Positions 36,000 through 48,800 of a stretch of DNA of 64,000 nucleotides are shown here, one piece after another. The stretch lies in assembly GCA_020284085.1 (NCBI GenBank), contig JACEVL010000100.1, forward strand, positions 1,560,209 through 1,624,208. Direction: 5' to 3'. A program made the position numbers and the translations under genes. A model generated the notes under the pieces. That model had not been told where the DNA came from. It worked only from the letters and a program-made list of their open reading frames with translations, and made no database searches. The first letter of the stretch is position 1; every line of letters starts with the position of its first letter. Origin of the DNA: Aporrectodea caliginosa (Eukaryota > Annelida > Clitellata > Crassiclitellata > Lumbricidae).

Positions 36000-36335
36000 T
36001 AGTCAGTCGTCCAATGCATAGATATGGAGAGCTGCAGCTGTCTGGATGGCTCTCATTCAGCGATTAATGACAGACGTTGAGTCCATGAAAGAATCATGAA
36101 CGATTTGTGTAATCGCATGCATCTGACGTCGCACACTGCTGCAGTGGTGGCGCCGCCTGGTACCGACCCTCAGATTACTGTAGCGCCCTCTGTCGCCGCC
36201 GTCATCAGTTGACGACGACGCCAGATATTACACTGGCTGACCATCAGTGACGACCAGACGATGCTCAATATAAGCCTCCAAACCTCTGCCTCTGCAACCA
36301 TCCATCATCACGGACGACGCAGTCGAATATTACAG
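36000..36335. other. Unique stretch, no feature
   Basis: Moderately GC-rich DNA without a supportable gene or repeat. Confidence 0.5.
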
Positions 36336-36660
36336 ACCGGACAGATACTTGTATGTATGTACTTCAGCATCGATGTATGAACGAATGTATAATGAATTTG
36401 TACGTGATTATGTGTGGACGCTTGCATGTATGCGTGCATACGAGTGTATGTGTGCATGGGTGTATTTGTATGTATAGGGCCTATAGACTGCGCCGCCGTA
36501 TAATGAATGTATTATAACGCATGCTTGCGTGTATGTACGTATATAAATATATATACATGTATGTATATATAATATATATATATGTGTGTGTGTGTCAGTG
36601 TGTGTGTATGTGTGCGTGTGCGTGTGTGTAGGTGTGTATATGTCTGTGTGTGCATTGTAT
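36336..36660. repeat. TGTA/TG microsatellite block
   Basis: TATGTATGTA and pure TG runs (36583-36650). Confidence 0.9.
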
Positions 36661-38027
36661 ACGGCTAATCATGTATGCATAGGCCCTATAATTGTAATTT
36701 TAATTGCAATAATCATACAATCAGTTGGTCCATGTATTCGTAAATGTAGCACTCTGTGTGTAGGCATATTGATCATGTGTGCGTGCACTGGTATTTGTAT
36801 TTGTACTCGTCTTTGTATCTGTGCTTGCATTAACCCAAATCTAGGCTTACGTGGGCCATTTAAGGTTCAGGAATTTCGATTGTTTTTAGTCAAGGCCACA
36901 GTTTATGCGCAATCAGAATAAAAAATGGTAACAAGTTCAAAAAGACTCTTTAATCTTCGCTTCTCGCTTGTCATTCAATCTATAATTACATGTATATGAT
37001 ATATCTGTATATTCTGTATGTCTGTCTATCTGTCTGCCTGTCTGTGTATGTCGGTCTGTGTGTCTGCCTGTCGAACAATCGATCAGTCTGTATGTCGTGA
37101 GAAGAGAGATGAATGAGACAGTTTATTAGAGAGTCGAGGTGATGTTATTTGTATAACGTCTTCTCATCCTTGCAGAGGCGCTAAAACGCGACTTAAGATA
37201 GGTCTAAAAATAATTATGCGACTGAAGGTGTGTTCACGATTCCTTTTGATCTGTCAGTGGCGAAACCTTAGGTCAACGTATACTTCAAAAGGACGACTGT
37301 TACAGAAAGAACGGACTCATATGCCAAAATAATCTCAGTCGACGTCAAAGGCCTTTGTTGCCAGAAGACGTCGTTAAACTCTGAAGCCGTCCGTATACAA
37401 GGACGGAATATAGTGAATGAGAAAGCACTGGATGCCCGTGTTATCGTACGGAAGCGCGGGACCATCAGACACCCACGGGCTTCAAAGCGTAACGATTGTT
37501 GACCTGGCTGTAGTGGGAACGGTCATCACTCTGTGACACATCCTTGGAAAAATATATCTGCCATAAAAACGTAGAGCATTGCGGTCACTGCGTCATTAAA
37601 CGAGCAGACGATAGAATGTAGCAGACCGCAAAAACACAGTATCAACAAATGCGTCATATAGAAAAGCAACGGAAGCGGAATAATCAGAAAATGTGTGACG
37701 TCGTTACATTAGAAGCCAACCGTAAAGACAATTACGTCACGTCACACCAAGGACGTTAAAATAACGTAAATGTAAATATCCAGAATTATTTCTCAACGCC
37801 ACACAAAAAGGAGATCGCGCTTTTATGTCGGCGCTATATCGAATGAAGTCCGCAAGAACCAGGCTGTATGGTCGGTTTAGGTGACAAGTCAGAATTGGGG
37901 CAGGGTCGAACCGAGAAGACTGCAGAGTGCTTCGGTGGAAATTGTCGGAGGTCATAGGATGCATGTGCAAGGACGGAGTTTGGATAGGTAGCACTGCTTG
38001 GGAGGCTCTTAAGATGCGCTATATAAG
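36660..38027. other. Intergenic, LINE-tail remnants only
   Basis: Short pieces like GCAGAGGCGCTAAAACGCG (37170) and GATGCGCTATATAAGCC (38014) resemble LINE 3' ends. No gene supported. Confidence 0.45.
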
Positions 38028-38479
38028 CCTAGGTACATAGGCGTAACTTTCTATTGTGACGGTGGTGTCCGGTCACCACCACTTTTAAAAGTGGTGGTGA
38101 TAGTCACCACCACTTTTTCGTCCTTCAATTAAATATATTTTTTTAACATGAAAGCATTTGGCTGTCTACCGTCAATGCTATTCATGCATACTTAACATCG
38201 TAATCGCGGCAATGCTGACACAGTGTGTCCACGTTACCTTACTTACATTTATGTTTGGTTCATAATTTGATGACGTCATCACTTTTGTTTCTATAAAAGG
38301 TCAAATTATCAAATTCATATGGAAAAATGGATCGAATGATTCGATTCATTGTAAAGAGACCGCGAAAGGTTATAATTGTGAATGCAATATATCATGTTTC
38401 GGTGGTAGACTGTAAGCTCTAACTGCAGTCTATGGTAATTTAGCGGGTAAACCCGTAGTTTTGGCTGGTAAATTATTTT

Positions 38480-38775
38480 ATATTATCAATTTAAAATGGA
38501 AGCTGGATCGATAAAAATAATTTTTGGCCTAAATGGAAGTTGGATTGATGAAACTAATTCTTTGTTTCAATGAAAGCTGGATCGATGACGTTTTGTGCTT
38601 AACAAGAACTGGGAATGACGAAAATAATTATTGCCTAAATGAGAAGTTGGATTGATGAACAAATTCTTGGTTAAATAGAAGTTGGATTGATGACATTAAT
38701 TGTTGCTTAAACAGAAGTTTGATGAATTTCTTTTCTGGTAAGTGGAAGCTGGATTGATCATAATAAGTGATCATG
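38480..38775. repeat. Degenerate ~36-bp tandem repeat
   Basis: Around seven units of GAAGCTGGATTGATGAAA, also seen at 13095-13205. Confidence 0.7.
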
Positions 38776-38992
38776 GATATTGGTAGACGGGGACCCTACT
38801 TAAGCGGGATCATATCCCTTCTGGGTTTCCCTTTTGCTACCCTGGTTTCTTTTTCTCTTTATGTCGTTATGTGATATATATTGTTGTTATGTTTTTTCTG
38901 AGTTGCAATTAGATATATATTTCTGTTATGTTTTTGGGTTGCAATAAATTGATTTGATTTGATTTGATTGATTTGATTTGATACGTATACAG

Positions 38993-39765
38993 TAGGCTGA
39001 CCAGACGTCCCGGTTTTCCCAGGACAGTCCCGATTTTCTGCTAGCTGTCCCGGCTGCCGGGAAAGGTAGGCCAAACTCTAAATATGTCCCGGTTTTTAAA
39101 AACTGACCTGACTTTCCGATCAAATAAAGGATATACTAAAATTATACTTACATAGGCCTACTGCCCTACTTTAACAACGTCTCCTGGATTTTACTACTGG
39201 CATCTGGCGAGTAAATTCATTTTTAATCTCGCTTTTATTTATTACCATGCATAATACCTCTTCCGGTTCTAAACGTCATATTGTCGTAGTGATAATATTC
39301 ATTCTGATAATGATTCTACAATTCTTGTTAGCAATTCCTGGAACTAATGCTCCAGTTGAGCGAGTTTTCTCACTGATGAACTCTTATTGGTCAGATCAAA
39401 AAGTCGATTATCAGAAGAAACTCTTGAAGCTGTTATGATAGTGAAAGTGAGTATGGAAGAAACATGTGTTGAATTTTATGACAGAATATTATCAGAAAAG
39501 AAACTTTTAAGAAGCATGCATTCAAGCGCCAAATATGAGTAACTGATTTGATAAATTTGGAATTTAATTTTAAATTTTAAAATTTAAAAGCATGAATTGA
39601 ATAAAACCTTTCATTTCGTCTTATAAACTTATAGTCTTATACCAATATAATAAGCATAAAATAGATATTTGTGCAAGTTATATTATTTTAATTATTGACA
39701 ACATCACGAATTTATTTTGTGATTGAAGTGTCCCGGTTTTTACTTTCCAATATCTGGTCAGCCTA
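38993..39765 (+). mobile_element. hAT element (TAGGCTGACCAGACGTCCCGG family), nested
   Basis: Ends TAGGCTGACCAGACGTCC.. and ..TATCTGGTCAGCCTA, perfect 8-base duplication GTATACAG (38985-38992, 39766-39773). Carries the transposase C-terminus at 39328-39542. Confidence 0.93.
39328..39542 (+). pseudogene. hAT transposase C-terminal dimerisation domain
   Basis: LLAIPGTNAPVERVFSLMNS and YWSDQK, then a 1-base frameshift near 39400 and RLSEETLEAVMIVK to a TAA at 39540-39542. The order matches the hAT family dimerisation region. N-terminal and catalytic parts are deleted. Confidence 0.9.
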
Positions 39766-40499
39766 GTATACAGTCTATGAAACCTATTCTAATTCGTAAG
39801 TTTTTGCTAATTAAACCCTGCTAATTAAACCCTGCAGACTGCTTAGACCAACGTCAAGTACGGCATTGAGAATGTGAAGACATTAAAATAATTTACCAAC
39901 CAAAGCTTCGGGATAACCATTTTGCGTTGATAGAACCTAATGACTATCAATGGTACCATAACTTCGATTATTGGTAGTAGGCCTACAGTAGTAGCCTAAC
40001 GATATTCATTTAAAAGCCGCAGTAGCAGCCGGACAATGCATGTAGTGTGTCTCTGAGGTTTCGACGCTGCTAGTCTGGTCTCCTTCGCAGCTGGACTTGG
40101 AACACCACCGAACACGCTCTGGACAACCCTCTGACTTAACGCAGTGCTTGTGAATAAGCTGGTGTCCTGCGGTTAGCTAGTTTTCCAGTAGTACGTTAAA
40201 AATTAGGAGGAGGGGATTGGTCACCACCACTTTCTGGGACAAAGTTACGCCCATGCCTAGGTATTCAGTTACATTACATTACATTGTAAGTTCGATTTTC
40301 AGTCTTTGAGTGAAATGCTGCAGGAGAGAGCAAGCGGAGGCGTTTCGATATTGATAGACGAGAGAGGGAGTTAGTAAGGCCGCTAAGTTTCAACACGAAG
40401 AAAGCATGATCTCTGGTATTACGATAATATTATTACTGGGATGGCGATAAATGACAATAACAGTTGAATAACTCAGTCTAAAAGAGATTGAGCCCTCAG

Positions 40500-40585
40500 C
40501 CCTGCTGCAGTGCTGCACTCTACACTGTCTGCCTGTCTGCCTGCCTGTCTGCCTGTCTGCCTGTTTGCCTGTCTGTTCATGTAAT
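40500..40585. repeat. CTGTCTGC microsatellite
   Basis: CTGCCTGTCTGC-type repeat. Confidence 0.85.
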
Positions 40586-40724
40586 GTATACGTGGCCGTG
40601 GCCTGGCGGGCCCTGCCCTAGAAACAGATAGACCAAGCGACTGAGAAAGATTGAGACAGCAATGAAGGCACACACAGATACAAAGGAAGAACAAGGATGG
40701 AAAAACAGACAGAGGCAGGCAGAC

Positions 40725-42027
40725 CAGGACCGGATTAACATTTTGCAGGCCTGGTGCCAAAATTGTATAGTAGGCCCAAAATATATGTTCAACCAAAAGT
40801 GATGACAAAATTTAAATTATAGAATAGATATTTATGAATTTAATACTGTTTATGAGATGGGTGTCAAAGCTTTTTAATGGTCGGCCATTAGCGATATTTT
40901 ACAGCAAGTTGCAAGCCAGGATGCTGACGCAAAATGGGGTAGGGCCCTGGGTCCGGGAGGGACTCAGTGAGCCTATCCCCAGGAAAGTTTTGCAATCTTA
41001 AATCTTAAATGGCGCATTTTTGTAGCATAGCCTACAGGCAGTCAAATTAGGCTTAAAAGTCTTACTTTTGATATCAGTCAAGAACATCACGTGAAACTTG
41101 TCAGACCTCGAAAAGGACACATTTTAAAAACTTTTTGCTCAAATTGTGTAGTCTTTAGGAAAGGCTCCGTGGGGCAGAGAAACAGCGTCGGCGGACCAGC
41201 TATTTGACACCCCGGTTAATGACGTGCATTCATAATAGAAAAACTGTCAACAATACCCGGAAAATTTAGCCGTTTAGTTGTACAATCTCACACTCAATGT
41301 TCGTAAGTGTTAAATTTGTCAGTCTATCTTGTCCCATCGTAGATCTCAAAGCATTTTTGATGCGCTTTAGGTGACTAAACAATCTTTCGCTGCTGCAGTA
41401 AGACACAGGAAGTGTAAGATATATACGCCAAGCAATGCAAACATTCGAAAATCCTTATTACAAATTGTATTCCTTCATTATTTGCAACATATGGAGAGGC
41501 AGGGGTTGGCTGGGACTGACGGCAAATCGGCAATTGACTCAAAATGCTCGCCATTTAATCCATTCGTCACATAGTTCCATATTCACATCTTTCGAATAAA
41601 AATGTATGCAGGAGACCTTCAGCTAGGCTAAGGCAAGGTTGAGCATGCGGCTGATGAATGTACCTGGCACCGACAGTGATGGGCGGAAGCTGCTATCAGC
41701 AGCCTCAGCAGAGTAAAATGGGAACCCTAACGGCCTAAAGGAGCTAACGGTCAAAAATCTCACAGTTGTCTTGGCTGTCGAGTTGCAAGTGACTATCGTT
41801 GTTTGTTTGCAGTAAAACTAGCGTGTTTAAACATAATTTAAGTTTCTACATGTCAGCGATGTAACATCTGAAAACTTATAAGATAATATTAAAGGACAGT
41901 ATTAGAATGTATAAATCTTTTAAGATAACATTATAATGGTTGGGCAGGTAAGCCCCTTATTTGTGAACTTTTTAGTAGGCCTGGGTCCGTGCATGGACCC
42001 ACTGGACCCGTGGTTAATACAGGCCTG
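40725..42027 (-). mobile_element. hAT element (CAGGACCGGATTAAC family)
   Basis: Ends CAGGACCGGATTAAC and GTTAATACAGGCCTG with imperfect inversion; 8-base duplication AGGCAGAC (40717-40724, 42028-42035), though the flanks are low-complexity. A hAT transposase end on the minus strand supports the call. Confidence 0.82.
41267..41425 (-). pseudogene. hAT transposase C-terminal fragment
   Basis: Minus strand LPVSYCSSERLFSHLKRIKN then ALRSTMGQDRLTNLTLTNIE: the dimerisation-region pattern of ZMYM/DUF4371-type hAT transposases, ending in TAA. Confidence 0.88.
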
Positions 42028-42285
42028 AGGCAGACAGACAGGAAGCTGGTCAGAGGCAGGCAGAGAGACATGAAGCTGGTCAGAGGCAGGCAGAGAGAGA
42101 GGAAGCTGGCCACAGGCAGGCAGAGAGACATGAAGCTGGTCATAGGCAGGCAGAGAGACATGAAGCTGGTCATAGGCAGGCAGAGAGACAGGAAGCTGGC
42201 CACAGGCAGGCAGAGAGACATGAAGCTGGTCATAGGCAGACAGACAGGAAGCTGGTCAGAGAGACAGGAAGCTTGTCAGCATCAT
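42028..42285. repeat. 30-bp minisatellite
   Basis: Units of CAGGCAGAGAGACATGAAGC in frame with a plus-strand ORF; repeat-derived, not a gene. Confidence 0.92.
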
Positions 42286-42434
42286 AAGTTGACCAGAAAT
42301 GTCCGGAAATCAGGCGACTGGACGGGTCATAAGACGAGAGGCGACGAAGACCACAGACCGAAATCAATGGACGAAATTAATCGAGCAAAGGAGCTACAGA
42401 AGAAGAAGACGACGACGATATGGGAAGACGAAGA

Positions 42435-42655
42435 AGGAAGCGGGTGGATGGGATTGGGTGGAGGATGAGAATGGGTGGAGGATGGGAATGGGTGGAGGAT
42501 GGGAATGGGTGCAGGATGAGAATGGGTGCAGGATGGGAATGGGTGCAGGATGGCAATGGGTGGAGGATGAGAATGGGTGGAGGATGGGAATGGGTGCAGG
42601 ATAGGAATAGGTGGTGGATGGGAATGGGTGGAGGATGGGAATGGGTGGCTGGCAA
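42435..42655. repeat. 15-bp minisatellite
   Basis: Units of GGATGGGAATGGGTG / GGATGAGAATGGGTG, about 14 copies. Confidence 0.92.
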
Positions 42656-43710
42656 CACTCCCTTACATCTTCTCTCTGTCCTTTCCTACCTCAGTCTTAC
42701 AGATTCACATGGGCTACATGGTGTTCATGGATTCTCTCGACAGCAGAAACTCGCAAGAGCAAGGAATCGATTTTGTTCGGACAGTTCTTCTGGACAGATT
42801 TGCTCACTGTTCAAAATTAAACAAATTCCATACAATACAAAATGGACAGTTCTGCTCACAATTGTACATAGGAAAGATTTCTCACGGCTAGCGTCAGCTT
42901 GTCGGTCGCTCAATCGATCGGTCGATAGGACAGAAACTTGCAATGATTTTTAGCATGTAGTGCTTATTCGAAAGTAGAGACGATTCGCAAATGTTCCCCA
43001 GACGCTCAAAGAAGCGCATCAGCCAAAGGTAGCTCTTGGCACCCGTGGGGCAAGAATATGCTTTCGCAATTCGTTATTTACTTATGGAATGTCCTCGGTC
43101 TCAGAACATTGCCGAAGCTCTTCGAAACCTTGAGAGGAATCAAATCGCCAATCCTCCTTCGCCAATCAATAATCACTGTCCTCTTCAAATCAAATGTCCT
43201 CATCAGATGTCGTCCTCTCTCCACGACAGAAGGCCAACAACGAACGACGTTCTAAGCAAATAAAGAGGAATTCAATTTGCCCTCGGCGCAAGTCTCTTTG
43301 ATGTCTGACGGGAATGAGAACAGAGAAAACCGACGAAGCGAATGATCAGAGAAATGCCTCGAAATCCTGGGACCACCCAGGACGGCGACGGTAAAGCCTC
43401 GCCATGGAATTGGATCCAAAGCAATCAGTTTCCAAAGAGAGTTGAAGTATGTAGGATGGACAGATGGATAGAAGGAAGAAGAGAGGGGAAGAAAGAGAGG
43501 AATGAAAAAATGCAAGAATGGACGGGGAGAGAGGAGTTGAAGGAAGGATTTAAGGACAGAAGCAACAAACCAAAGAAGCAAGGAATAAAAAAGGACAGAA
43601 ATATAGCAATCAACTGAGGAACTGAGGGAATAATAAAGAGGGAATCAAGGAAAGAGTGCATGAAAGAGGAAAAGCAGGAAGGAAAAGAAATTAGAAAATT
43701 AGACGTGTAT
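42656..43710. other. No supported gene; purine-rich right half
   Basis: Short frames (43036-43263, 43342-43617) lack domains and come from GA-rich sequence. Confidence 0.5.
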
Positions 43711-43719
43711 TATGTATAA

Positions 43720-43720
43720 C

Positions 43721-43777
<57 letters not shown>

Positions 43778-43880
43778 GAGAGAAAAGAAAGAGAAAGAGA
43801 AAGACAGACAGACAGACAGAGGCAGAGAGACAGAGAGACAGAGACAGACAGAGACAAACAAACAGAGACAGACTTACAGA
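43720..43880. repeat. GACA microsatellite
   Basis: GACAGACAGACA with GAGA interruptions. Confidence 0.93.
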
Positions 43881-43997
43881 GACACAGCACGACAGAGACT
43901 GACAGAGGCGGAGATAGAGAGCGGACCCAGCCGATATTGATTCTTGGCTGGACTGATCTTTGTCCTGCGTCTGACGTCTGCATGTTGTGGTGTTTAT

Positions 43998-44375
43998 AGG
44001 ATGCTTCTGCCCGCGATGAGAGCCATCATCATCTGCCGCAGCAAACACACACACACACAGACACACACACACACATGCACACACACACACATGCACACAC
44101 ACACATGCACACACCTACACACACACATGCACACACACACACACACACACGTGCAAACACACACACACGCACACACATACACACACACACACACACACAC
44201 ATGCACACACACACACACACACTCACACACACACACACATAGGTATATACGATGCTTCTGACTGCGATGAGAGCCATCATCATCTGCCGCAGCAAACACA
44301 CACGCACACAGACATACACAGTGTCACACACATACATACACACACACACGCACACACGCACGCACACGCACACAG
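43998..44375. repeat. CA microsatellite with a duplicated flank
   Basis: A stretch of about 50 bases containing GCGATGAGAGCCATCATCAT occurs at 44001-44050 and again at 44251-44300, separated by CA repeats: a tandem duplication of unit plus array. Confidence 0.85.
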
Positions 44376-45169
44376 ACAACCACGCACACAGAAGACGATG
44401 ATTACCCAGACCGCAAGGCACCGATCATCGACTCGACTCAACTCACCAGCTGCAGCATCCGCTTGTAAATCTTGGACACTACAATTGACGTTCAACGATA
44501 TATAAACACCGATGGAATCTAAGAAGATGTCCAGCAGGGATATGGTGACACTGCGGCGGAGGGTGGTAATAATAATGCGAAAGGATGCAGATGTTTCTAG
44601 GGAGACCTTCCAGGTGGTGACCTTCTCCATCTCCAACCACTTAATATCAACGACGAAGATGCTCTGCTGCAGGGTCTCAAGTGTAGTCTGAGGTCGATGG
44701 ATCATTTGGCTGAGGCGCAGACATGACCGCAGTCACACAACGACGGACACCGTTTTGACCTCCACAGTTCAGTTAATACCCATTAACCGACGACGAATGG
44801 TTTGAGGCCTGAGTAGGCGCCATGTGGTCACTCAGCTAAGTACTAACCCAGCTCGTTGTGTCTTAACGGCACAGCACCTGCCAACGTCATGACAATCGAG
44901 CACCCATTGACCCCCGAGAAATGACAATTATGGGCAAAAAGATGTAGAAGGCATTGTTAATATTTTAGAGAAATCATAATCATCAAAAAGCAAAAGACAG
45001 ATGTCGCACAGACTGATAGATAATTCATGGACTCAGAGAGCAGTTACAGAAAGGTAACAAATCAACAGAGATATACATGTATATTATATTATGATAGCCT
45101 TAACCACCGGAGACCATCAGATTAAGGGCGACGAAGGCGACCCTGTAAAGACATGGATATCCTTGAAAT

Positions 45170-45298
45170 AGATGTTGGGCTGGGCTGGAAGCTGCCATGG
45201 GTTGGGATTAATCCTTAGTAAGTTCCTTGAAATGGCGATATAATATACAAGTCCTTAGAATGAATGAATGAATGAATGAATGAATGAATGAATGAAAT
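45170..45298 (+). mobile_element. LINE 3' end with GAAT tail
   Basis: CCTTGAAATGGCGATATAAT followed by (GAAT)n. The area 44380-45170 holds no gene I can support. Confidence 0.5.
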
Positions 45299-45954
45299 CG
45301 TATCTCACACTCGAATACATTATGATTTTTTCCTGACAAACACATTTTCACATTATAACATTAAAACATTATATATGGTAGCCTATATAAGCTTGTACTT
45401 AACCTACACATAGCCTATCCTCGACATATGTATAGATATATGAATATTTCACAGTCAAACACCGATTTCGAAAGGTGAAAAAGGCGCTGAACAAAAAGCT
45501 TTACTAATAAAGGCATGCAGATATGCATAAATCCCAAAGACACAAACATATTTTCAAGAGAAACAAGTATACTAGGCTACCCAGGTTTTGAAATGGCTGG
45601 CATCCACCGCCGCCACCGCAGATAAGATCTTCTTCCAAGATTATTCTACTTAGTAAGGCTTCTGATGCCTGCTTACTTATCTCTCCGGATAAAACAGGTA
45701 ATAGATGAACTTTGCTCATTAGACTATGTATACAGTCATGTAAATATAATTCCAATATTGTACGCGTTATATATATATACACACATGTGCATTTATACAT
45801 ATACATACACATGCATAATGTATAGATTCAGCATAATGCGTGATGTAATGTGTCACATGTAAATATACATTGATGTAGCACCTTCTGAGTTTAGACTGAG
45901 TATACCTCTCGTAAACGCTCTCTGCCAGATAAAAAAACACATTAGACCATCTTA

Positions 45955-46322
45955 GATCAGATTAAATTAGATCAGATCAAATCAGATTAGATCAGATTAG
46001 ATCGGAATAGATTAGAGCAGCTTAGATCATATAAGATTAGATCAGATCAGCTTAGATCAGATCAGCTTAGATCAGATCAGATTAGATCAGATCAGATTAG
46101 ATCAGATCAGATTAGATCAGATCAGATTAGATCAGATCAGCTTAGATCAGATCAGATTAGATCAGATCAGATTAGATCAGATCAGATTAGATCAGATCAG
46201 CTTAGATCAGATCAGCTTAGATCAGATCAGATTAGATCAGATCAGATTAGATCAGATCAGATTTGATCAGATCAGATTATATCAGATCAGATTAGATCAG
46301 ATCAGATTAGATCAGATCAGCT
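45955..46322. repeat. 15-bp GATCA satellite, left part
   Basis: Units AGATCAGATCAGATT and AGATCAGATCAGCTT. Degenerate at the left border. Confidence 0.93.
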
Positions 46323-46866
46323 CAGTGTGATTCTCGTTAACGATAACGATAACGAAAATGTTCGTTAACGAAAATAAAATGATTTCGTTAACGATAACTA
46401 TAACTATAACTAAAAAATATTATTAACTATAACTATAACTATAACGGAAATAACAATAACGAAAATTCATCTTTATTTTCGTTAATACGAAAAATAAAAA
46501 TAGGAAGTTCAATATGGACGATTCGACATAAATGAGAACGAAAAATGCGATATTTTTATTATGCAAGTTGTCAGTTGCTTTGGAAACTTGTGTTTTCATG
46601 AAGCTGAATGCACCCATGCTTCAAAGACTTTCAAGGCTCTGAGCAAATTGTGAAACAGCGTGTTAATACGCACAATTTTGCTCATAGCCTTGATTATTGT
46701 AACTAACTAGTAACTAAAATTAACTAAAATAAAAATCCATTAACTATAACTATAACTATAACTAAAAAATAATACTAACTATAACTGTAACTAAAACTAA
46801 AATAAAAAACCATTAACTATAACTGTAACTATAACTAAAATAAAATCTGTAAGGAGAATCACACTG
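46323..46866. mobile_element. hAT MITE (CAGTGTGATTCTC family) inside the satellite
   Basis: Ends CAGTGTGATTCTC and GAGAATCACACTG are perfect inverted repeats; flanks GATCAGCT/GATCAGCG, weak evidence because the target is repetitive. The body consists largely of TAACTATAAC and GTTAACGATAAC repeats. Confidence 0.78.
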
Positions 46867-47118
46867 GATCAGCGTAGATCAGATCAGCTTAGATCAGATC
46901 AGCTTAGATCAGATCAGATTAAATCAGATCAGCTTAGATCAGATCAGATTAGATCAGATCAGATTAGATCAGATCAGCTTAGATCAGATCAGCTTAGATC
47001 AGATCAGATCAGCTTAGATCAGATCAGATCAGATCAGATCAGATTAGATCAGATCAGATTAGATCAGATCAGCTTAGATCAGATCAGATTAGATCAGATC
47101 AGATCAGATTAGACCAGG
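46867..47118. repeat. 15-bp GATCA satellite, right part
   Basis: Continuation of the array interrupted by the hAT MITE. Confidence 0.93.
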
Positions 47119-47159
47119 ATAGATAAAAATCACAATATGTTACCTTGCATTGCATTACA

Positions 47160-47270
47160 TTCTTTCACTGCGGAAATTTATATAGCGCTCCTTCAAGGTG
47201 ACTATTCAGGAGCGCTCTCGACCGAGCACCGGTTGAACCAGAGCCAGTGCTGGGTCGGTGTTGACACGCC
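47160..47270 (-). repeat. LINE 3'-end remnant
   Basis: ATTTATATAGCGCTCCTTCA and GGAGCGCTCTCGACCGAGC, as in 58985-59080, 51745-51815 and 63170-63225. Confidence 0.5.
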
Positions 47271-47769
47271 GAAGCGTCACCTATCGCCATTACCGCACAT
47301 CAATTAGCATTTAATCAGAACGTAGCAATAATGACGTTCCTCTTAGGACCATTGTTACTGTTAATGACGTACAAGCTGGACAACCAAACAACTGGACAAC
47401 CGATGGACAACAACATGTCTATACAACAGTAGGCCTACAAGCGGACAATGCCCTCCTTATGGCTGATTACGTTGATATATATTTTTTAACAAAAGCAATC
47501 GAGATGCAACAACTCCTGATGAGGAACTCTCAGAAGTCCCATATACGGTATATTATATACGAAGTCGTTCCGTTTTATCTAAGTAGTTTCTCGCATCCGA
47601 ATGTGCGGCTGAGATAGAGCGCCAGACTTTAACCATGCACTGCCCCTTACATCATCCAACGATGCAATCGAGACAGACGGACGACGACAGAGCCACCAGG
47701 ATGAGGAGACACAGGCAACGACGAAGTAGGCGGTTCATCCAGTTATGATGCAGACCGATATAGGCAGCA

Positions 47770-47830
47770 ACCATTATATATATATGTATGTATATAATAT
47801 ATATATAATATATATAATATATATATGAAC
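47770..47830. repeat. TA-rich microsatellite
   Basis: TATATATAATATATAATATA. Neighbouring DNA (47270-47970) has no supported feature. Confidence 0.85.
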
Positions 47831-47974
47831 TAGATACAGCTGAGTTAGATAATTATGTAGCAGCAACGTGCATAATTATATTAATCGAATGCGATATGCA
47901 TATGCATATATAAGATATGTTCGATTCATGAATTATCCATTATGTGTATAAATCCGCCACTGTTTGTACTCTGA

Positions 47975-48065
47975 CAGTGCCAGTCTCAGCCTGGAAAAAG
48001 GAGGAGGGCGACGCTAATGATCTTTGTTATCACACAGTGTCGTTAAACTGAAACTACTAGCCTAC
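47975..48065 (-). repeat. Dispersed repeat (family B)
   Basis: AGTGCCAGTCTCAGCCTGG, GGAGGAGGGCGACGCTAATG and ACAGTGTCGTTAAACTG match the other copies. Confidence 0.6.
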
Positions 48066-48559
48066 TACTATTTATATGTATCATAATATAAACATATTTA
48101 GGGCTAAACATTTGCATATGTATAATATATTATATACATGTGTGTATGCGATGGATATAATCGAGTGAGATTTTCAAAAGCTATAATAAAATGTGCAGTC
48201 AAAGGATAATTGCAAGTATGTGTATTACGTATGGAAGTATACTCAAAATAAATCGTGTATACGAGTGTGTTATACATGTGTGCGTGTGAGATACGAACGG
48301 CGATATGTGTATACGAAGGATTATTCGTTCGATCTCAGAGGGATCTGACGGCGCCAACGAAACTGGATCATATCCGTGGTGTCCTTATCTCCGGATGTAG
48401 TCTTCTCATCCCAGACTCAATGTCTGTATGGTTTCGGGGGACGGATAACTGCAGAGGAGGATCCGATGCCGTTTGCAGAGACAGGTGTCTGCCCCAGTTC
48501 CAGAGGCTGAGCCACGTCCATGTAGGATGGGATGATGAACGTGGCATTATACTAGGTTA

Positions 48560-48800
48560 GAGGAGGAGGACGAGGCGGAGGCAGAGGAGGAGAGGAGGAG
48601 AAGGAAGAGGAGGAGGAAGAGGAGGAGAGGAGAAGGAAGGAAGAGGAGGATGAAGAGGAAGAGAAGGAGGAGGAGGAGAAAGAGGATGGGAAGGAGGAGA
48701 AAGAGGAGGAGCAGGAGGAGGAACAGGAGGAGGAGACGGAGTAGGAGGAGAAAGAGAAAGAGAAGAAGGAGGAGGGGAAGGAGGAGAAGGAAACGGAAAA
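48560..48800. repeat. GGA/GAA purine tract
   Basis: Irregular GAGGAGGAGAAGG tract giving long artefact frames. Confidence 0.92.

Larger units (their letters stand above)
38036..40255. mobile_element. hAT element (CATAGGCGTAACTTT family) with nested insertions
   Basis: Ends CATAGGCGTAACTTT and AAAGTTACGCCCATG are inverted with one mismatch; perfect 8-base duplication CCTAGGTA (38028-38035, 40256-40263). Subterminal TCACCACCACTTT words are repeated at both ends. Contains the ~36-bp array (38480-38775), a LINE 3' end with TTTGA tail (about 38800-38980) and a second hAT (38993-39765). Confidence 0.88.

Noticed and set aside
41989..42660. Repetitive protein-like frames on both strands
   Set aside because: 30-bp and 15-bp minisatellites whose period is a multiple of three keep frames open.
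44280..44705. Minus-strand 141-codon frame (MIHRPQTTLETLQQSIFVVD...)
   Set aside because: The first part looks protein-like, but it reads through the CA array and has no recognisable domain or splice partner.
48400..48560. Minus-strand frame YNATFIIPSYMDVAQPLELG
   Set aside because: Short, no donor or acceptor pair that gives a convincing exon, no known match.
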